17,520 bases of DNA, from contig DAOWFY010000128.1 of assembly GCA_030637775.1 (NCBI GenBank), positions 1 through 17,520 of the forward strand, written 5' to 3'. The DNA comes from a bacterium (GTDB lineage Bacteria; Ratteibacteria; UBA8468). The notes below the pieces were generated by a model. That model was not told where the DNA came from. It ran no database searches and worked only from the letters and a program-made list of their open reading frames with translations. Every line of letters begins with the position of its first letter. Within the stretch, counting starts at the first letter, position 1. Made by a program: the position numbers and the translations under genes. Positions 7,529-14,455 of the stretch are shown piece by piece.

Positions 7529-8542
7529 ATGAAAAGAAAATTTGGGGTAGGGATAATCGGTCTGGGTGGTAATGGAGAGGCCCATTTAAGGGCATATCAA
7601 TCCAATCCTTTTGTAGAAGTGAGAGCTGTTTGTGATTTTTCCCAAGAAAAAGTAGAAAAAATAAAGAAGAAATATGGCATAAAATATGGCTACACCGATT
7701 ACCAAATTTTAAAACGAGATGATATTCAAATTATCTCTGTTAATACTCCTGACTCTCTTCACGCCGAGCCATTTATCAAATCTTTAGAAGCCGGCAAACA
7801 TACCTTTGTGGAAAAACCAATGGCAGATAATATTTCAGGTTTAAAGGAGATGGTAAAAACTACAGAGAAGAACCCTCAACTTAAAACTCTGGTCGGACAT
7901 ATCCTAAGATTTAACCCTTTATTTATAGAGATAAAGAGAATTATTGAAAAAGGAATCTTGGGAAAAATCTTCTATTTAGAGGGTGACTATATCCATAACC
8001 TCAAAGGCCAGGCAGATAAGGAAAGATATGACCCAAAGATAAAGATGAACTGGTATTTGGAGAAGGAACTCCCGATGGTTGGAGGAGGCTGTCATCCTTT
8101 GGACGTTTTACGCTGGTTTGCCCAGGATGAACCAATAGAGGTACAAGCCTATAGTAACCGTATTAGCTTCCCGGAGATGAAGAATGATAGTTCAGTCGTG
8201 GCGATATTTAAGTTTAAAAATGGGGCGATTGCTAAAGTAACCGCTCTATATGAACCAATTAGCCCCTATGCGTTTGCAAACAATATTACTGTCTATGGAA
8301 CCAAAGGTACAATCTTAAGGGATACAATCTGCTTAAATGAAAAGGAAGGCTTTAAGAAAATTCCTGCGAAATATCATCCAGGACACCCTTATGAACCAGA
8401 GGTAAATCACTTCATTGACTGCATTCTGAAGGATAAAAAATCTTTAATAGATGCTAAAGAGGGAGCGAGAAGTGCTGCTGTAGTAATTACGGTGAGTAAA
8501 GCCTTAAAAGAGAAAAGGTCCATTCCAATTCCTGAATTTTAG
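7529..8542 (+). CDS. Gfo/Idh/MocA-family oxidoreductase (copy 2)
   Basis: A 337-residue NAD(P)-binding dehydrogenase. The Rossmann loop is GIIGLGGNGEAH (8-19), the EKP motif is at 95-97, LGKIFYLEGDYIHNL follows, and the active-site segment GGGCHPLD is at 185-192 (His189, Asp192). The glycine triplet here is canonical, unlike copy 1 at 367-1380, with which it shares identical length and many segments (NGEAHLR, ILRF-PLF, DYIHNL, ANRIS/SNRIS, HPF/HPY-EP-NHFI). The two are therefore paralogues from an old duplication. Translation is probably coupled to the preceding URO-D gene, since only one base separates stop and start. Substrate not determinable; a sugar or polyol is likely from the family. 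Confidence 0.94.
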   Translation: MKRKFGVGIIGLGGNGEAHLRAYQSNPFVEVRAVCDFSQEKVEKIKKKYGIKYGYTDYQILKRDDIQIISVNTPDSLHAEPFIKSLEAGKHTFVEKPMADNISGLKEMVKTTEKNPQLKTLVGHILRFNPLFIEIKRIIEKGILGKIFYLEGDYIHNLKGQADKERYDPKIKMNWYLEKELPMVGGGCHPLDVLRWFAQDEPIEVQAYSNRISFPEMKNDSSVVAIFKFKNGAIAKVTALYEPISPYAFANNITVYGTKGTILRDTICLNEKEGFKKIPAKYHPGHPYEPEVNHFIDCILKDKKSLIDAKEGARSAAVVITVSKALKEKRSIPIPEF

Positions 8543-8564
8543 AAAGGAGAATGTACTATAAAAT

Positions 8565-9986
8565 ATGGAGATTACTTTACTTATGATTCTGGATAGTTCC
8601 GATAAGGAAGATTATAGAGTTTCTAAAGGTACGGTTTCTCCTTTTCTTAAACATTTTGGCCTTCCTTATCAGGAGATTGATTTAGCGAAAGAAGAAATAA
8701 CAGATTTTAATGTAAGCGGAATTTTAATTGCCCAGGAAGGAATAGGCAAAAGAATGGACCAACGAATAAAAGAATCTCTTTATCAAGCAGTTAAGCAAGG
8801 AACAGGATTAATTAACCTTGATTATCGGGTAGATTCATGGAAAGAGCTATTGAAGCCTTTACAGATAGAAGAGATAGAGAAAGAGGACAGAACCTCTCTT
8901 ATCCGAATGGGAGAGGCCCATTATATTAACGAGTTACACCCCCACCTAAATCCCTCCCCCACGAGTGGGGAGGGAAGAAGGGAGGGGGGAACGGAAAAGG
9001 AATTACTCCAACCCTTAAAATTTCTCAAGGTAAAGGTTAAAAAAGAACCTCTTTTATTGGCTGAGGATGACTCACCCTTACTTCTTTGTTCCTCCTCTTT
9101 GAAATTAGTGCAGTTTCTTATTTCTCCAAAATTATGGCAGACAGAATATTTTGGTCACTGTGCTGGTTTAGATGACATTCTTTTCCGCTCCATTATCTGG
9201 GCAGTGAAAAAGCCTTTTGTGGCAAAAATGATACCACCATTTGTTACATCAAGAATAGATGATGCCAATGGCAGCGCCAATATCTTTGGCAAGAAAAAGG
9301 ATTCCGCCAATAAAAACTTCAACTATGTAGATATACTTAATAAGTATGGTTATATCCCCAATATCGGACTTTACATTGACGATATTACTGAGGAAGATGG
9401 AAAAATAATTAAGGAAAAATATGATAAGCATTTGGCTAACTTCTCTCCCCATGCCTTCAGTGACCCTAAGAATATCAATGAATTTCCTGTTTATATGCAT
9501 CATGATGGAGAAGAGTTTTCTCCAGAAGAACTAAAGGAGAATTTTGCCCGGGTCGATAAAAAGTTTGGACATTGGGAAATTAAACAGGCAAAAACGGTTA
9601 ATGTCCATTTTGGCGAGATTGGAGTAAAATCCTTACCATTTTTAAAGGAGCGAGGAATAAAGTTTACGATGCAACCCGGTGTCCCCTTTGGCTATAACTG
9701 GGCAGGGGCAGTCGAAGATAAGCACCCCGAATGGAATCCAAAACCCTATGGCAGTCATGGCTTTAATTATGATGAGATCGCTGAATATATTTATAACCAC
9801 AGCCAATCAGAGCTAAAAGAGGTGAAAATAGAGGGAAACAAAATCTTCTGTCGGCTGAGCGGAAAAAGCGCTATTTCTCTTAAACTTTCTATCTTCGAGG
9901 AAGAAAAAGGTAAAATCGTCCGAAGGTTTCACAATCTTTCTCCTTTTTCCGGGGAGTCTATGGTTACATTTTCTTTTAAAAAATGA
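8565..9986 (+). CDS. Two-domain protein with a NodB-like polysaccharide-deacetylase-type C-terminal domain
   Basis: A 473-residue protein with no signal peptide. Residues 1-100 look like a class-I glutamine-amidotransferase-like or Rossmann-like domain (SGILIAQEGIGKRM, GTGLINLDYRVDSW). From about 217 the sequence resembles the NodB/polysaccharide deacetylase fold: VTSRIDDANGS (227-237) has the paired aspartates of the first motif and TVNVHFGEIG has a candidate metal histidine. The family match is by pattern only and is not certain. Residues about 124-143 (HPHLNPSPTSGEGRREGG) come from a G/C-rich palindromic repeat that reads through in frame between the domains. AAAGGAG at 8543-8549 is followed by ATGs at 8551 (too close, other frame) and 8565; the latter opens this frame. 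It ends two bases from the convergent DUF2283 gene. Confidence 0.8.
   Translation: MEITLLMILDSSDKEDYRVSKGTVSPFLKHFGLPYQEIDLAKEEITDFNVSGILIAQEGIGKRMDQRIKESLYQAVKQGTGLINLDYRVDSWKELLKPLQIEEIEKEDRTSLIRMGEAHYINELHPHLNPSPTSGEGRREGGTEKELLQPLKFLKVKVKKEPLLLAEDDSPLLLCSSSLKLVQFLISPKLWQTEYFGHCAGLDDILFRSIIWAVKKPFVAKMIPPFVTSRIDDANGSANIFGKKKDSANKNFNYVDILNKYGYIPNIGLYIDDITEEDGKIIKEKYDKHLANFSPHAFSDPKNINEFPVYMHHDGEEFSPEELKENFARVDKKFGHWEIKQAKTVNVHFGEIGVKSLPFLKERGIKFTMQPGVPFGYNWAGAVEDKHPEWNPKPYGSHGFNYDEIAEYIYNHSQSELKEVKIEGNKIFCRLSGKSAISLKLSIFEEEKGKIVRRFHNLSPFSGESMVTFSFKK
8936..8993 (+). repeat. Palindromic repeat inserted in frame within a coding sequence
   Basis: A G/C-rich stretch in an otherwise AT-rich gene contains the near-palindrome CCCTCCCCCACGAGTGGGG plus AGGG (8952-8974) followed by GAAGGGAGGGGGG. 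Translated in frame it gives NPSPTSGEG, a peptide well known from repetitive elements read through in many bacterial genomes. It sits in the linker between the two domains, where an insertion is likely to be tolerated. The ends are approximate. Confidence 0.75.
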
Positions 9987-9988
9987 AT

Positions 9989-10201
9989 TCAATGAGCGAA
10001 ACCTATTTCTTCCAGAACAACTTTCTTAAATGTTTCTTTATTTCCCAAACGTTTAGCAGCATTCAGAATTTCAATTCCGGCAAGTCTCCCTTCCGCATCA
10101 TAATCAGCAGCAATCCCTTCATCAAGATGTTTTGTCGTTACTGTAGTCTCCTCAAATCTTATATAAAGAGCATCTACTTCCGGGTCATAAGTAATTTTCA
10201 T
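9989..10201 (-). CDS. DUF2283 protein, likely antitoxin of a two-gene cassette
   Basis: A 70-residue protein opening MKITYDPEVDALYIRFE, the hallmark of DUF2283, followed by EGIAADYDAEGRLAGIEILNA, also typical of the family. DUF2283 genes are commonly paired with DUF4258 genes and are considered probable antitoxins. A strong ribosome site (AAAGGAGA) precedes the ATG, placed in the 12-base gap after the upstream DUF4258 gene, so the second gene may be translated more than the first. The pair runs opposite to all its neighbours, as expected of an acquired cassette. Family recognition is strong; the antitoxin role is inferred from the pairing. Confidence 0.88.
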   Translation of the reverse strand: MKITYDPEVDALYIRFEETTVTTKHLDEGIAADYDAEGRLAGIEILNAAKRLGNKETFKKVVLEEIGFAH

Positions 10202-10213
10202 CGTCTCTCCTTT

Positions 10214-10468
10214 TCAAGCATAGTAAACATAAACCGTTACTACCACAATTTCACTCTCTTCTTCTATAAAAATTGGTCGCACCTGTTTAATTTTATAAAA
10301 TTTCTTATTCCATGTACTATTAAAAGAAAAATCCTTTCTGGCTTCAAGCCTATCCAATTCTGCTGGAGTCCAATTACTTGTTTGAATAGTTTCAACAATT
10401 TCCTCTTCCGTAGTTCCTCTATAGTTAAGTTGCTCTTTAGCATGTTTAGTGATTCGGATTGGTTTCAT
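10214..10468 (-). CDS. DUF4258-like protein, likely toxin of the cassette
   Basis: An 84-residue protein with the pattern ITKHAKEQLNYRGTTEEEIVETI (5-28), where H-A-x-x-x-x-x-R-G followed by an amphipathic helix is the N-terminal signature of DUF4258, and a beta-rich C-terminus (EIVVVTVYVYYA). DUF4258 proteins resemble small RelE/BrnT-like RNases and are usually adjacent to DUF2283 genes. No clear ribosome site precedes the ATG; the predicted promoter would give only about a five-base leader, which may keep its translation low relative to the DUF2283 gene. The toxin role is an inference. Confidence 0.82.
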   Translation of the reverse strand: MKPIRITKHAKEQLNYRGTTEEEIVETIQTSNWTPAELDRLEARKDFSFNSTWNKKFYKIKQVRPIFIEEESEIVVVTVYVYYA

Positions 10469-10479
10469 TTACCAGAAGT

Positions 10480-10508
10480 ATTGTATTCTAAAAAGAAGAT
10501 AAAAGCAA
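10480..10508 (-). promoter_or_regulatory. Likely sigma-70-type promoter of the DUF4258-DUF2283 cassette
   Basis: On the minus strand TTGCTT (10508-10503) and TACAAT (10485-10480) are separated by 17 bases. The -10 differs from consensus at one position; the -35 matches at three. Transcription would start near 10473, about five bases before the ATG at 10468, so the transcript would be nearly leaderless. Confidence 0.45.
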
Positions 10509-10549
10509 ATTATTTAGATTTGGCACTCTCAAAAATAAAAGATAAGCCC

Positions 10550-10687
10550 TGTGGGAAACATCTCCTGATGTTGATACAATGTAGTGGTCGAGTTTACTCG
10601 ACATAGCAGAGCAAGCTCTGCCACTACAGAGGAAAATCAATAATCAGTCCCGTTAATACGAATACGAGACTGGAGACCTTTCCCACA
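10550..10687 (+). promoter_or_regulatory. Possible structured 5' leader of the aminotransferase gene
   Basis: A perfect nine-base pairing TGTGGGAAA (10550-10558) with TTTCCCACA (10679-10687) would enclose a hairpin AACATC-TCCT-GATGTT (10557-10572, which competes with the last two pairs), the three-way-junction element at 10580-10628, and a hairpin CAGTC (10645-10649) with GACTG (10668-10672). The closing strand ends just before the AAAGGAG ribosome site (10690-10696) of the gene at 10704. It matches no known riboswitch class that I recognise; pairing in such a span could also be by chance. Confidence 0.3.
10580..10628. repeat. REP/MITE-like palindromic element folding as a three-way junction
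   Basis: Terminal inverted repeats TGTAGTGG (10580-10587) and CCACTACA (10621-10628) enclose two further perfect hairpins: TCGAG-TTTA-CTCGA (10588-10601) and GCAGAGC-AA-GCTCTGC (10606-10621, sharing one base with the outer arm). The element is 49 bases and has no coding content. This compact architecture is typical of non-autonomous palindromic repeats mobilised by a transposase elsewhere in the genome. Confidence 0.8.
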
Positions 10688-10703
10688 TCAAAGGAGCGAA
10701 ATT

Positions 10704-12023
10704 ATGGAAGAGAAAAAGAAGGCAGGTTCGGATTTCCGCTATAGCACCGGAGAGGCAAAAGTTCCCTGGGCCGCAGTCGGGGAGAATGTGAAGACAGATG
10801 ACATCTCAGAAATTATTAAATTTCTTATTCCTGCCGGGAAGGAGGCAACCGGTTACGATGAGCAACTTCTCAGAGTAAAGGAGGAGATCGAAAAACTGCG
10901 GGAGAAAGGCGAATATGCCACCAAATTGTCCTTAGGGGGTAAGGTTAAGGAATTGGAAGAGGAGGCGAAGAAATTTCTCAATGTTAAGTATGCCTGTTTT
11001 GTCACCAATGCCACCGCGGGATTTGAGATTGGCCTTAAGTTTTCCGGTCTGAGGTCAGGGGATGAGGTAATTGCTCCCGCGATTACATTCCTTTCCACCA
11101 TTGCCTATCCCTTAGAGATAGGGGCAAAGGTGGTACTGGCCGATATTGACCCCAGAACGATTAATATCGACCCAGAAGATGTGGCGAGGAAAATTACCAA
11201 AAGGACCAGGGTAATTATGCCGGTCTATATCGGAGGATATCCACCCGAGATGGATTCCATTATGAAATTAGCCAGAGAAAATGACATTATGGTGGTTGAG
11301 GATGCCGCCCATGCCTTTAGCGGAACTTATAAAGGAAAAGCAAGCGGTACAATTGGAGACTTCGGCTCTTATAGTTTCCATGAGGTGAAGAATGTCAACT
11401 CATTGGGTGAAGGCGGGATAGTGGTAACCAACACCGATTTTGGCGAAGATTTTCCTAAGAGCCGCTTCGGTGGTTTTGATATTGGACATCCCATTGAGAA
11501 ATGGCTCTATGATGTGGTGGCCTTAAAGGGAAGAGGGGACCATTACACGGCGGCGGGAAATCATTCTTCTACCGAGATTCAGGCGGTGGTTTTGCTTAGC
11601 CAGCTAAAAAGGATAAAGGAGATTATTGAGGTTAGAAGGAAAAATGCCGAATACTTAAACCGCAGATTTGAAGGAGTGGAGGGAGTTATCTCTCCTCCTT
11701 TGGATACCGATGAAATAAAGAGCACTCACCATCTCTATCTCTTTCAGGTAGACCCGGATAAACTTCAAGGAGATATTCAGGATTTCAAGAAAAAACTGAC
11801 CGAGAAAGGGGTAGTGCAAATTCCTCACTTTGCTCCTTTGTATCGTTTCTCTTATATGAAGCAACTTGGTTATGACACCGAAGCAATTAAGAAGACCTGC
11901 CCCAATGCCGAGGAGGCCTTCCTGCATCGGTTTACCCATTTGCCGCTTTATCCTCTTACCGATGAACAACTAAAATATATGGCGGATAGTGTGGTTGAAT
12001 TGGTAAAGGAGCTACAAAGATAA
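10704..12023 (+). CDS. DegT/DnrJ/EryC1/StrS-family PLP-dependent aminotransferase
   Basis: A 439-residue fold-type-I aminotransferase of the family that makes amino sugars (sugar aminotransferases, AHBA synthase-like). TNATAGFEIGL (101-111) is the phosphate-binding start, VVEDAAHAFSG (197-207) carries the PLP-pyridine Asp200, and SFHEVKNVNSLGEGG (224-238) carries the Schiff-base Lys229. The first about 60 residues are an extra charged N-terminal extension with coiled-coil tendency, and the insert between 245 and 290 is longer than in most family members. AAAGGAG seven bases before the ATG makes the start secure. It lies 16 bases before a third Gfo/Idh/MocA gene, so dehydrogenation to a keto sugar followed by transamination is a plausible pathway, by analogy with other oxidoreductase-aminotransferase pairs. 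Confidence 0.93.
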   Translation: MEEKKKAGSDFRYSTGEAKVPWAAVGENVKTDDISEIIKFLIPAGKEATGYDEQLLRVKEEIEKLREKGEYATKLSLGGKVKELEEEAKKFLNVKYACFVTNATAGFEIGLKFSGLRSGDEVIAPAITFLSTIAYPLEIGAKVVLADIDPRTINIDPEDVARKITKRTRVIMPVYIGGYPPEMDSIMKLARENDIMVVEDAAHAFSGTYKGKASGTIGDFGSYSFHEVKNVNSLGEGGIVVTNTDFGEDFPKSRFGGFDIGHPIEKWLYDVVALKGRGDHYTAAGNHSSTEIQAVVLLSQLKRIKEIIEVRRKNAEYLNRRFEGVEGVISPPLDTDEIKSTHHLYLFQVDPDKLQGDIQDFKKKLTEKGVVQIPHFAPLYRFSYMKQLGYDTEAIKKTCPNAEEAFLHRFTHLPLYPLTDEQLKYMADSVVELVKELQR

Positions 12024-12039
12024 AAAAAAGAGAGAAGAT

Positions 12040-13086
12040 ATGGTGATTAATTGGGGAGTGATTGGAGCTGGGGGAATTGCCAAAAGAAGAACGATTCCAG
12101 AAGGAATTGTCCCGGCGAAAAATAGTAAACTTGTAGCGGTAATGGATACGAATAGAAAAGCAGCAAAAGAAGTAGCAGAAAAATATCGGGTGAAAGCCTA
12201 TTTCAAAGAAAAAGATTTAATCAAAGATGCAAATGTTGATGCAGTCTATATTGCCACTCCAGTCTATCTACATAGCAGACAGGCTATCATGGCATTAGAG
12301 GCGGGCAAACAGGTCCTCTGTGAAAAGGCAATGGCATTAACAATTAAGGATTGCGAGATGATGATTAAAACGGCAGAAAAATATAAGAAAAAATTAGGTA
12401 TTGACTATTTTATGAGATTTCATGCATATCACCAGAGGTTCAAGGAGATGGTAAAGAATGGGGATTTGGGAAAAATAGTCTTTGCCCGAGGTCAACTTTC
12501 CTGCTGGTATCCTAAAATGGAAGGAGCCTGGAGGCAAATTCCAAAATTAGGAGGGGGAGGTTCTTTGATTGATATGAGCAATCATTGTTTAGATACCTTA
12601 GAATGGATTCTTAACTCCAAGATAAAGGAGGTAAGTTGCTTTACTGGAAGTTTAGTGCAAGATTATGCGGTAGAGGATAGTGCTCTCCTGGCGGCAAGGT
12701 TTGAAAATGGTGCTTTAGGAATGGTGGATACCTTCTTTGCTATTCCGGATGTCTCCTCCAAGAATCGTTTGGAGATTTATGGTAGTCGGGGAAGCATCCT
12801 TGCGGAAGGAACTATCGGTCAGTTGCCTACTGGGGAGGCAATAGCCTACCTGGAAAAAGAGACCACAGGTTATGAGGCAGAGCAAAAAAGAGGAGAGCCT
12901 AAAAAGGAAAAGGAGATAAAACCTCCTTTAGTAAATGGCTACAGAGCAGAGATAGAGGCATTTACAGAGGCAATAGAAAAGGATACTGAACCACCAATTT
13001 CTGGCGAAGATGGCCTCTGGAGCCAGAAAGTAATTCTGGCAGCATATGAATCGGCAAAAACAGGAAGAAAAATAAAGGTAAAATAA
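12040..13086 (+). CDS. Gfo/Idh/MocA-family oxidoreductase (copy 3, distinct subgroup)
   Basis: A 348-residue dehydrogenase with the Rossmann loop GVIGAGGIAKRR (6-17) and active-site segment GGGGSLIDMSNHCLD (171-185; Asp178, His182, Asp185). The family EKP motif reads EKA (95-97), keeping the key Lys96 but replacing the usual proline. It is not close to copies 1 and 2 (no DYIHNL block, different C-terminus), so it belongs to another subgroup. A weak purine-rich site (AGAGAGAAG) precedes the ATG. Together with the upstream aminotransferase it probably forms a keto-sugar/amino-sugar module; the substrate is unknown. The gene ends 11 bases before the aminotransferase remnant. Confidence 0.93.
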   Translation: MVINWGVIGAGGIAKRRTIPEGIVPAKNSKLVAVMDTNRKAAKEVAEKYRVKAYFKEKDLIKDANVDAVYIATPVYLHSRQAIMALEAGKQVLCEKAMALTIKDCEMMIKTAEKYKKKLGIDYFMRFHAYHQRFKEMVKNGDLGKIVFARGQLSCWYPKMEGAWRQIPKLGGGGSLIDMSNHCLDTLEWILNSKIKEVSCFTGSLVQDYAVEDSALLAARFENGALGMVDTFFAIPDVSSKNRLEIYGSRGSILAEGTIGQLPTGEAIAYLEKETTGYEAEQKRGEPKKEKEIKPPLVNGYRAEIEAFTEAIEKDTEPPISGEDGLWSQKVILAAYESAKTGRKIKVK

Positions 13087-13097
13087 ATTAGCCACGA

Positions 13098-13172
13098 ATG
13101 CACACAAATTATGAGCAACTAAAATATATGGCCGATGCTGTAGTTGAATCTGTAGAGGAGACGAGGGGATGA
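13098..13172 (+). pseudogene. Remnant of the 3' end of a second DegT-family aminotransferase
   Basis: The frame MHTNYEQLKYMADAVVESVE (continuing E-T-R-G, stop at 13170-13172) repeats the C-terminus of the complete aminotransferase, EQLKYMADSVVELVKE. Over 48 bases (13113-13160 against the matching stretch that ends in AAGGAG near 12010) I count 40 identities. Its stop overlaps the ald start as ATGA, so this tail may still couple translation into ald. The bases just before it (GCCACGAATGCACACAAATT) look like part of a dispersed repeat and may mark the break point. Function other than coupling is unlikely. Confidence 0.7.
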
Positions 13173-14293
13173 TCATTGGAGTGCCAAAAGAGATCAAGGA
13201 GGATGAGTATCGGGTAAGTCTTTTGCCCTCCACAGCAAAGAAGCTTAGAGAAAGAGGGCATCAGGTTCTAATAGAGAAAAATGCCGGAGTCGGCAGTGGC
13301 ATCAAGGATGAAGAATACCTGAAGTCCGGAGCGGAAATCTCAGATAGCGGAGCGGAAATCTTCAAAAGAGCGGAATTGGTTGTTAAGGTGAAGGAACCAC
13401 AGGAAAAGGAATGCCCTCTTCTTCAGGAAGGACAGATCCTTTTTACCTTTTTTCATTTTGCCTCCTCGCGCAGATTAACTGAGGCAATGATTAAAAGCAA
13501 GATTATTGCTCTTGCCTATGAGATGGTGCAAAAGGATGATGGTTCTTTGCCTCTGCTGGCTCCGATGAGTGAGATTGCCGGGAAACTTGCCCCCCAGGAG
13601 GGAGCAAAATATCTGGAAAATCCATCAGGCGGAAAGGGTGTTCTTTTGGGAGGGGTTGCCGGCGTTGCGCCCGGGAAGGTGCTCATTATTGGAGGAGGAG
13701 CGGTGGGAGAAAATGCTGCTATAGTTGCTGCGGGAATGGGGGCAGATGTGATTCTCCTGGATATCAACCTTGACCGGTTGCGTCATCTAAAAGAGATTCT
13801 GCCGGCTAATGTTAAACTCATTTATTCCAACCAGGCCACGATAGAAAAGTATTTAAGGAAAGCCGATTTAGTGATTGGTGCGGTGCTTATTCCCGGGGCG
13901 AAAGCCCCGCAACTGATTAGCCGAGAGATGCTGAAGTTAATGGAGCCAGGAACGGTGCTGGTGGATGTCTCAATTGACCAGGGAGGCTGCTTTGAGACCT
14001 CAAAACCAACCACTCATAAAGAGCCTACCTATGCGGTTGACGGTATCATTCATTACTGCGTAGCCAATATTCCCGGCTCGGTAGCCAGAACCTCCACCTT
14101 TGCTCTTGCTAATGCTACAGCCCCTTATCTTCTTCTCTTAGCCGAAAAAGGGGCCAAGGTAATCCAGGAAAATACTGCTCTTCGTAAGGGCCTTTCCCTC
14201 TTTAAAGGAAAGGTCACTTCCGAGAAATTAGCCAAAACATTCAATCTAAAATATACTCCCCTGGAAAAGATTTTTAATCCTGAATTTCAATAG
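13169..14293 (+). CDS. ald: Alanine dehydrogenase
   Basis: NAD-dependent interconversion of L-alanine with pyruvate and ammonium. At 374 residues the length is standard. The conserved catalytic and binding residues are at their canonical positions: Arg15 (EYRVSL), Lys75 (VKVKEP), His96 (FFHFAS) and Asp270 (VSIDQGG). The NAD-binding Rossmann loop is IIGGGAVGENAA (173-184), and GKGVLLGGVAGVAPGK precedes it. The ATG overlaps the stop of the aminotransferase remnant (ATGA), with GAGG/GAGGAG upstream. The location downstream of an aminotransferase suggests it may regenerate amino donor or recycle pyruvate, but ald is also common as an independent catabolic gene. Confidence 0.96.
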   Translation: MIIGVPKEIKEDEYRVSLLPSTAKKLRERGHQVLIEKNAGVGSGIKDEEYLKSGAEISDSGAEIFKRAELVVKVKEPQEKECPLLQEGQILFTFFHFASSRRLTEAMIKSKIIALAYEMVQKDDGSLPLLAPMSEIAGKLAPQEGAKYLENPSGGKGVLLGGVAGVAPGKVLIIGGGAVGENAAIVAAGMGADVILLDINLDRLRHLKEILPANVKLIYSNQATIEKYLRKADLVIGAVLIPGAKAPQLISREMLKLMEPGTVLVDVSIDQGGCFETSKPTTHKEPTYAVDGIIHYCVANIPGSVARTSTFALANATAPYLLLLAEKGAKVIQENTALRKGLSLFKGKVTSEKLAKTFNLKYTPLEKIFNPEFQ

Positions 14294-14402
14294 AGCCATC
14301 TCCTTTTCTCTCTACACAGCATTTTCGTGAAAGTGCGGCGTGCAAAAGATGAGATACATAGGTAACACCCCGTCCTTTAAATCTTTTAAGATTAAATGAA
14401 CG

Positions 14403-14424
14403 TCTCCCCTCTTATAGGGGGAGA
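14403..14424. repeat. Hairpin between convergent genes (terminator or REP-like)
   Basis: TCTCCCC (14403-14409) pairs with GGGGAGA (14418-14424) around an eight-base loop. It lies between the convergent ald and TIM-barrel genes. A second small hairpin AATCTT-TT-AAGATT is at 14380-14393. Neither is followed by a clean T-run, so a transcription-termination role is uncertain. Confidence 0.35.
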
Positions 14425-14455
14425 TTGCGAGAGGGCGCTTCTTTCCTCCCTTTCC

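Noticed and set aside
9983-10606. Long + strand open frame of 207 codons
   Set aside because: It is antisense to the well-recognised DUF2283 and DUF4258 genes, has low-complexity Phe/Ser/Ile-rich composition, and runs into the palindromic element.
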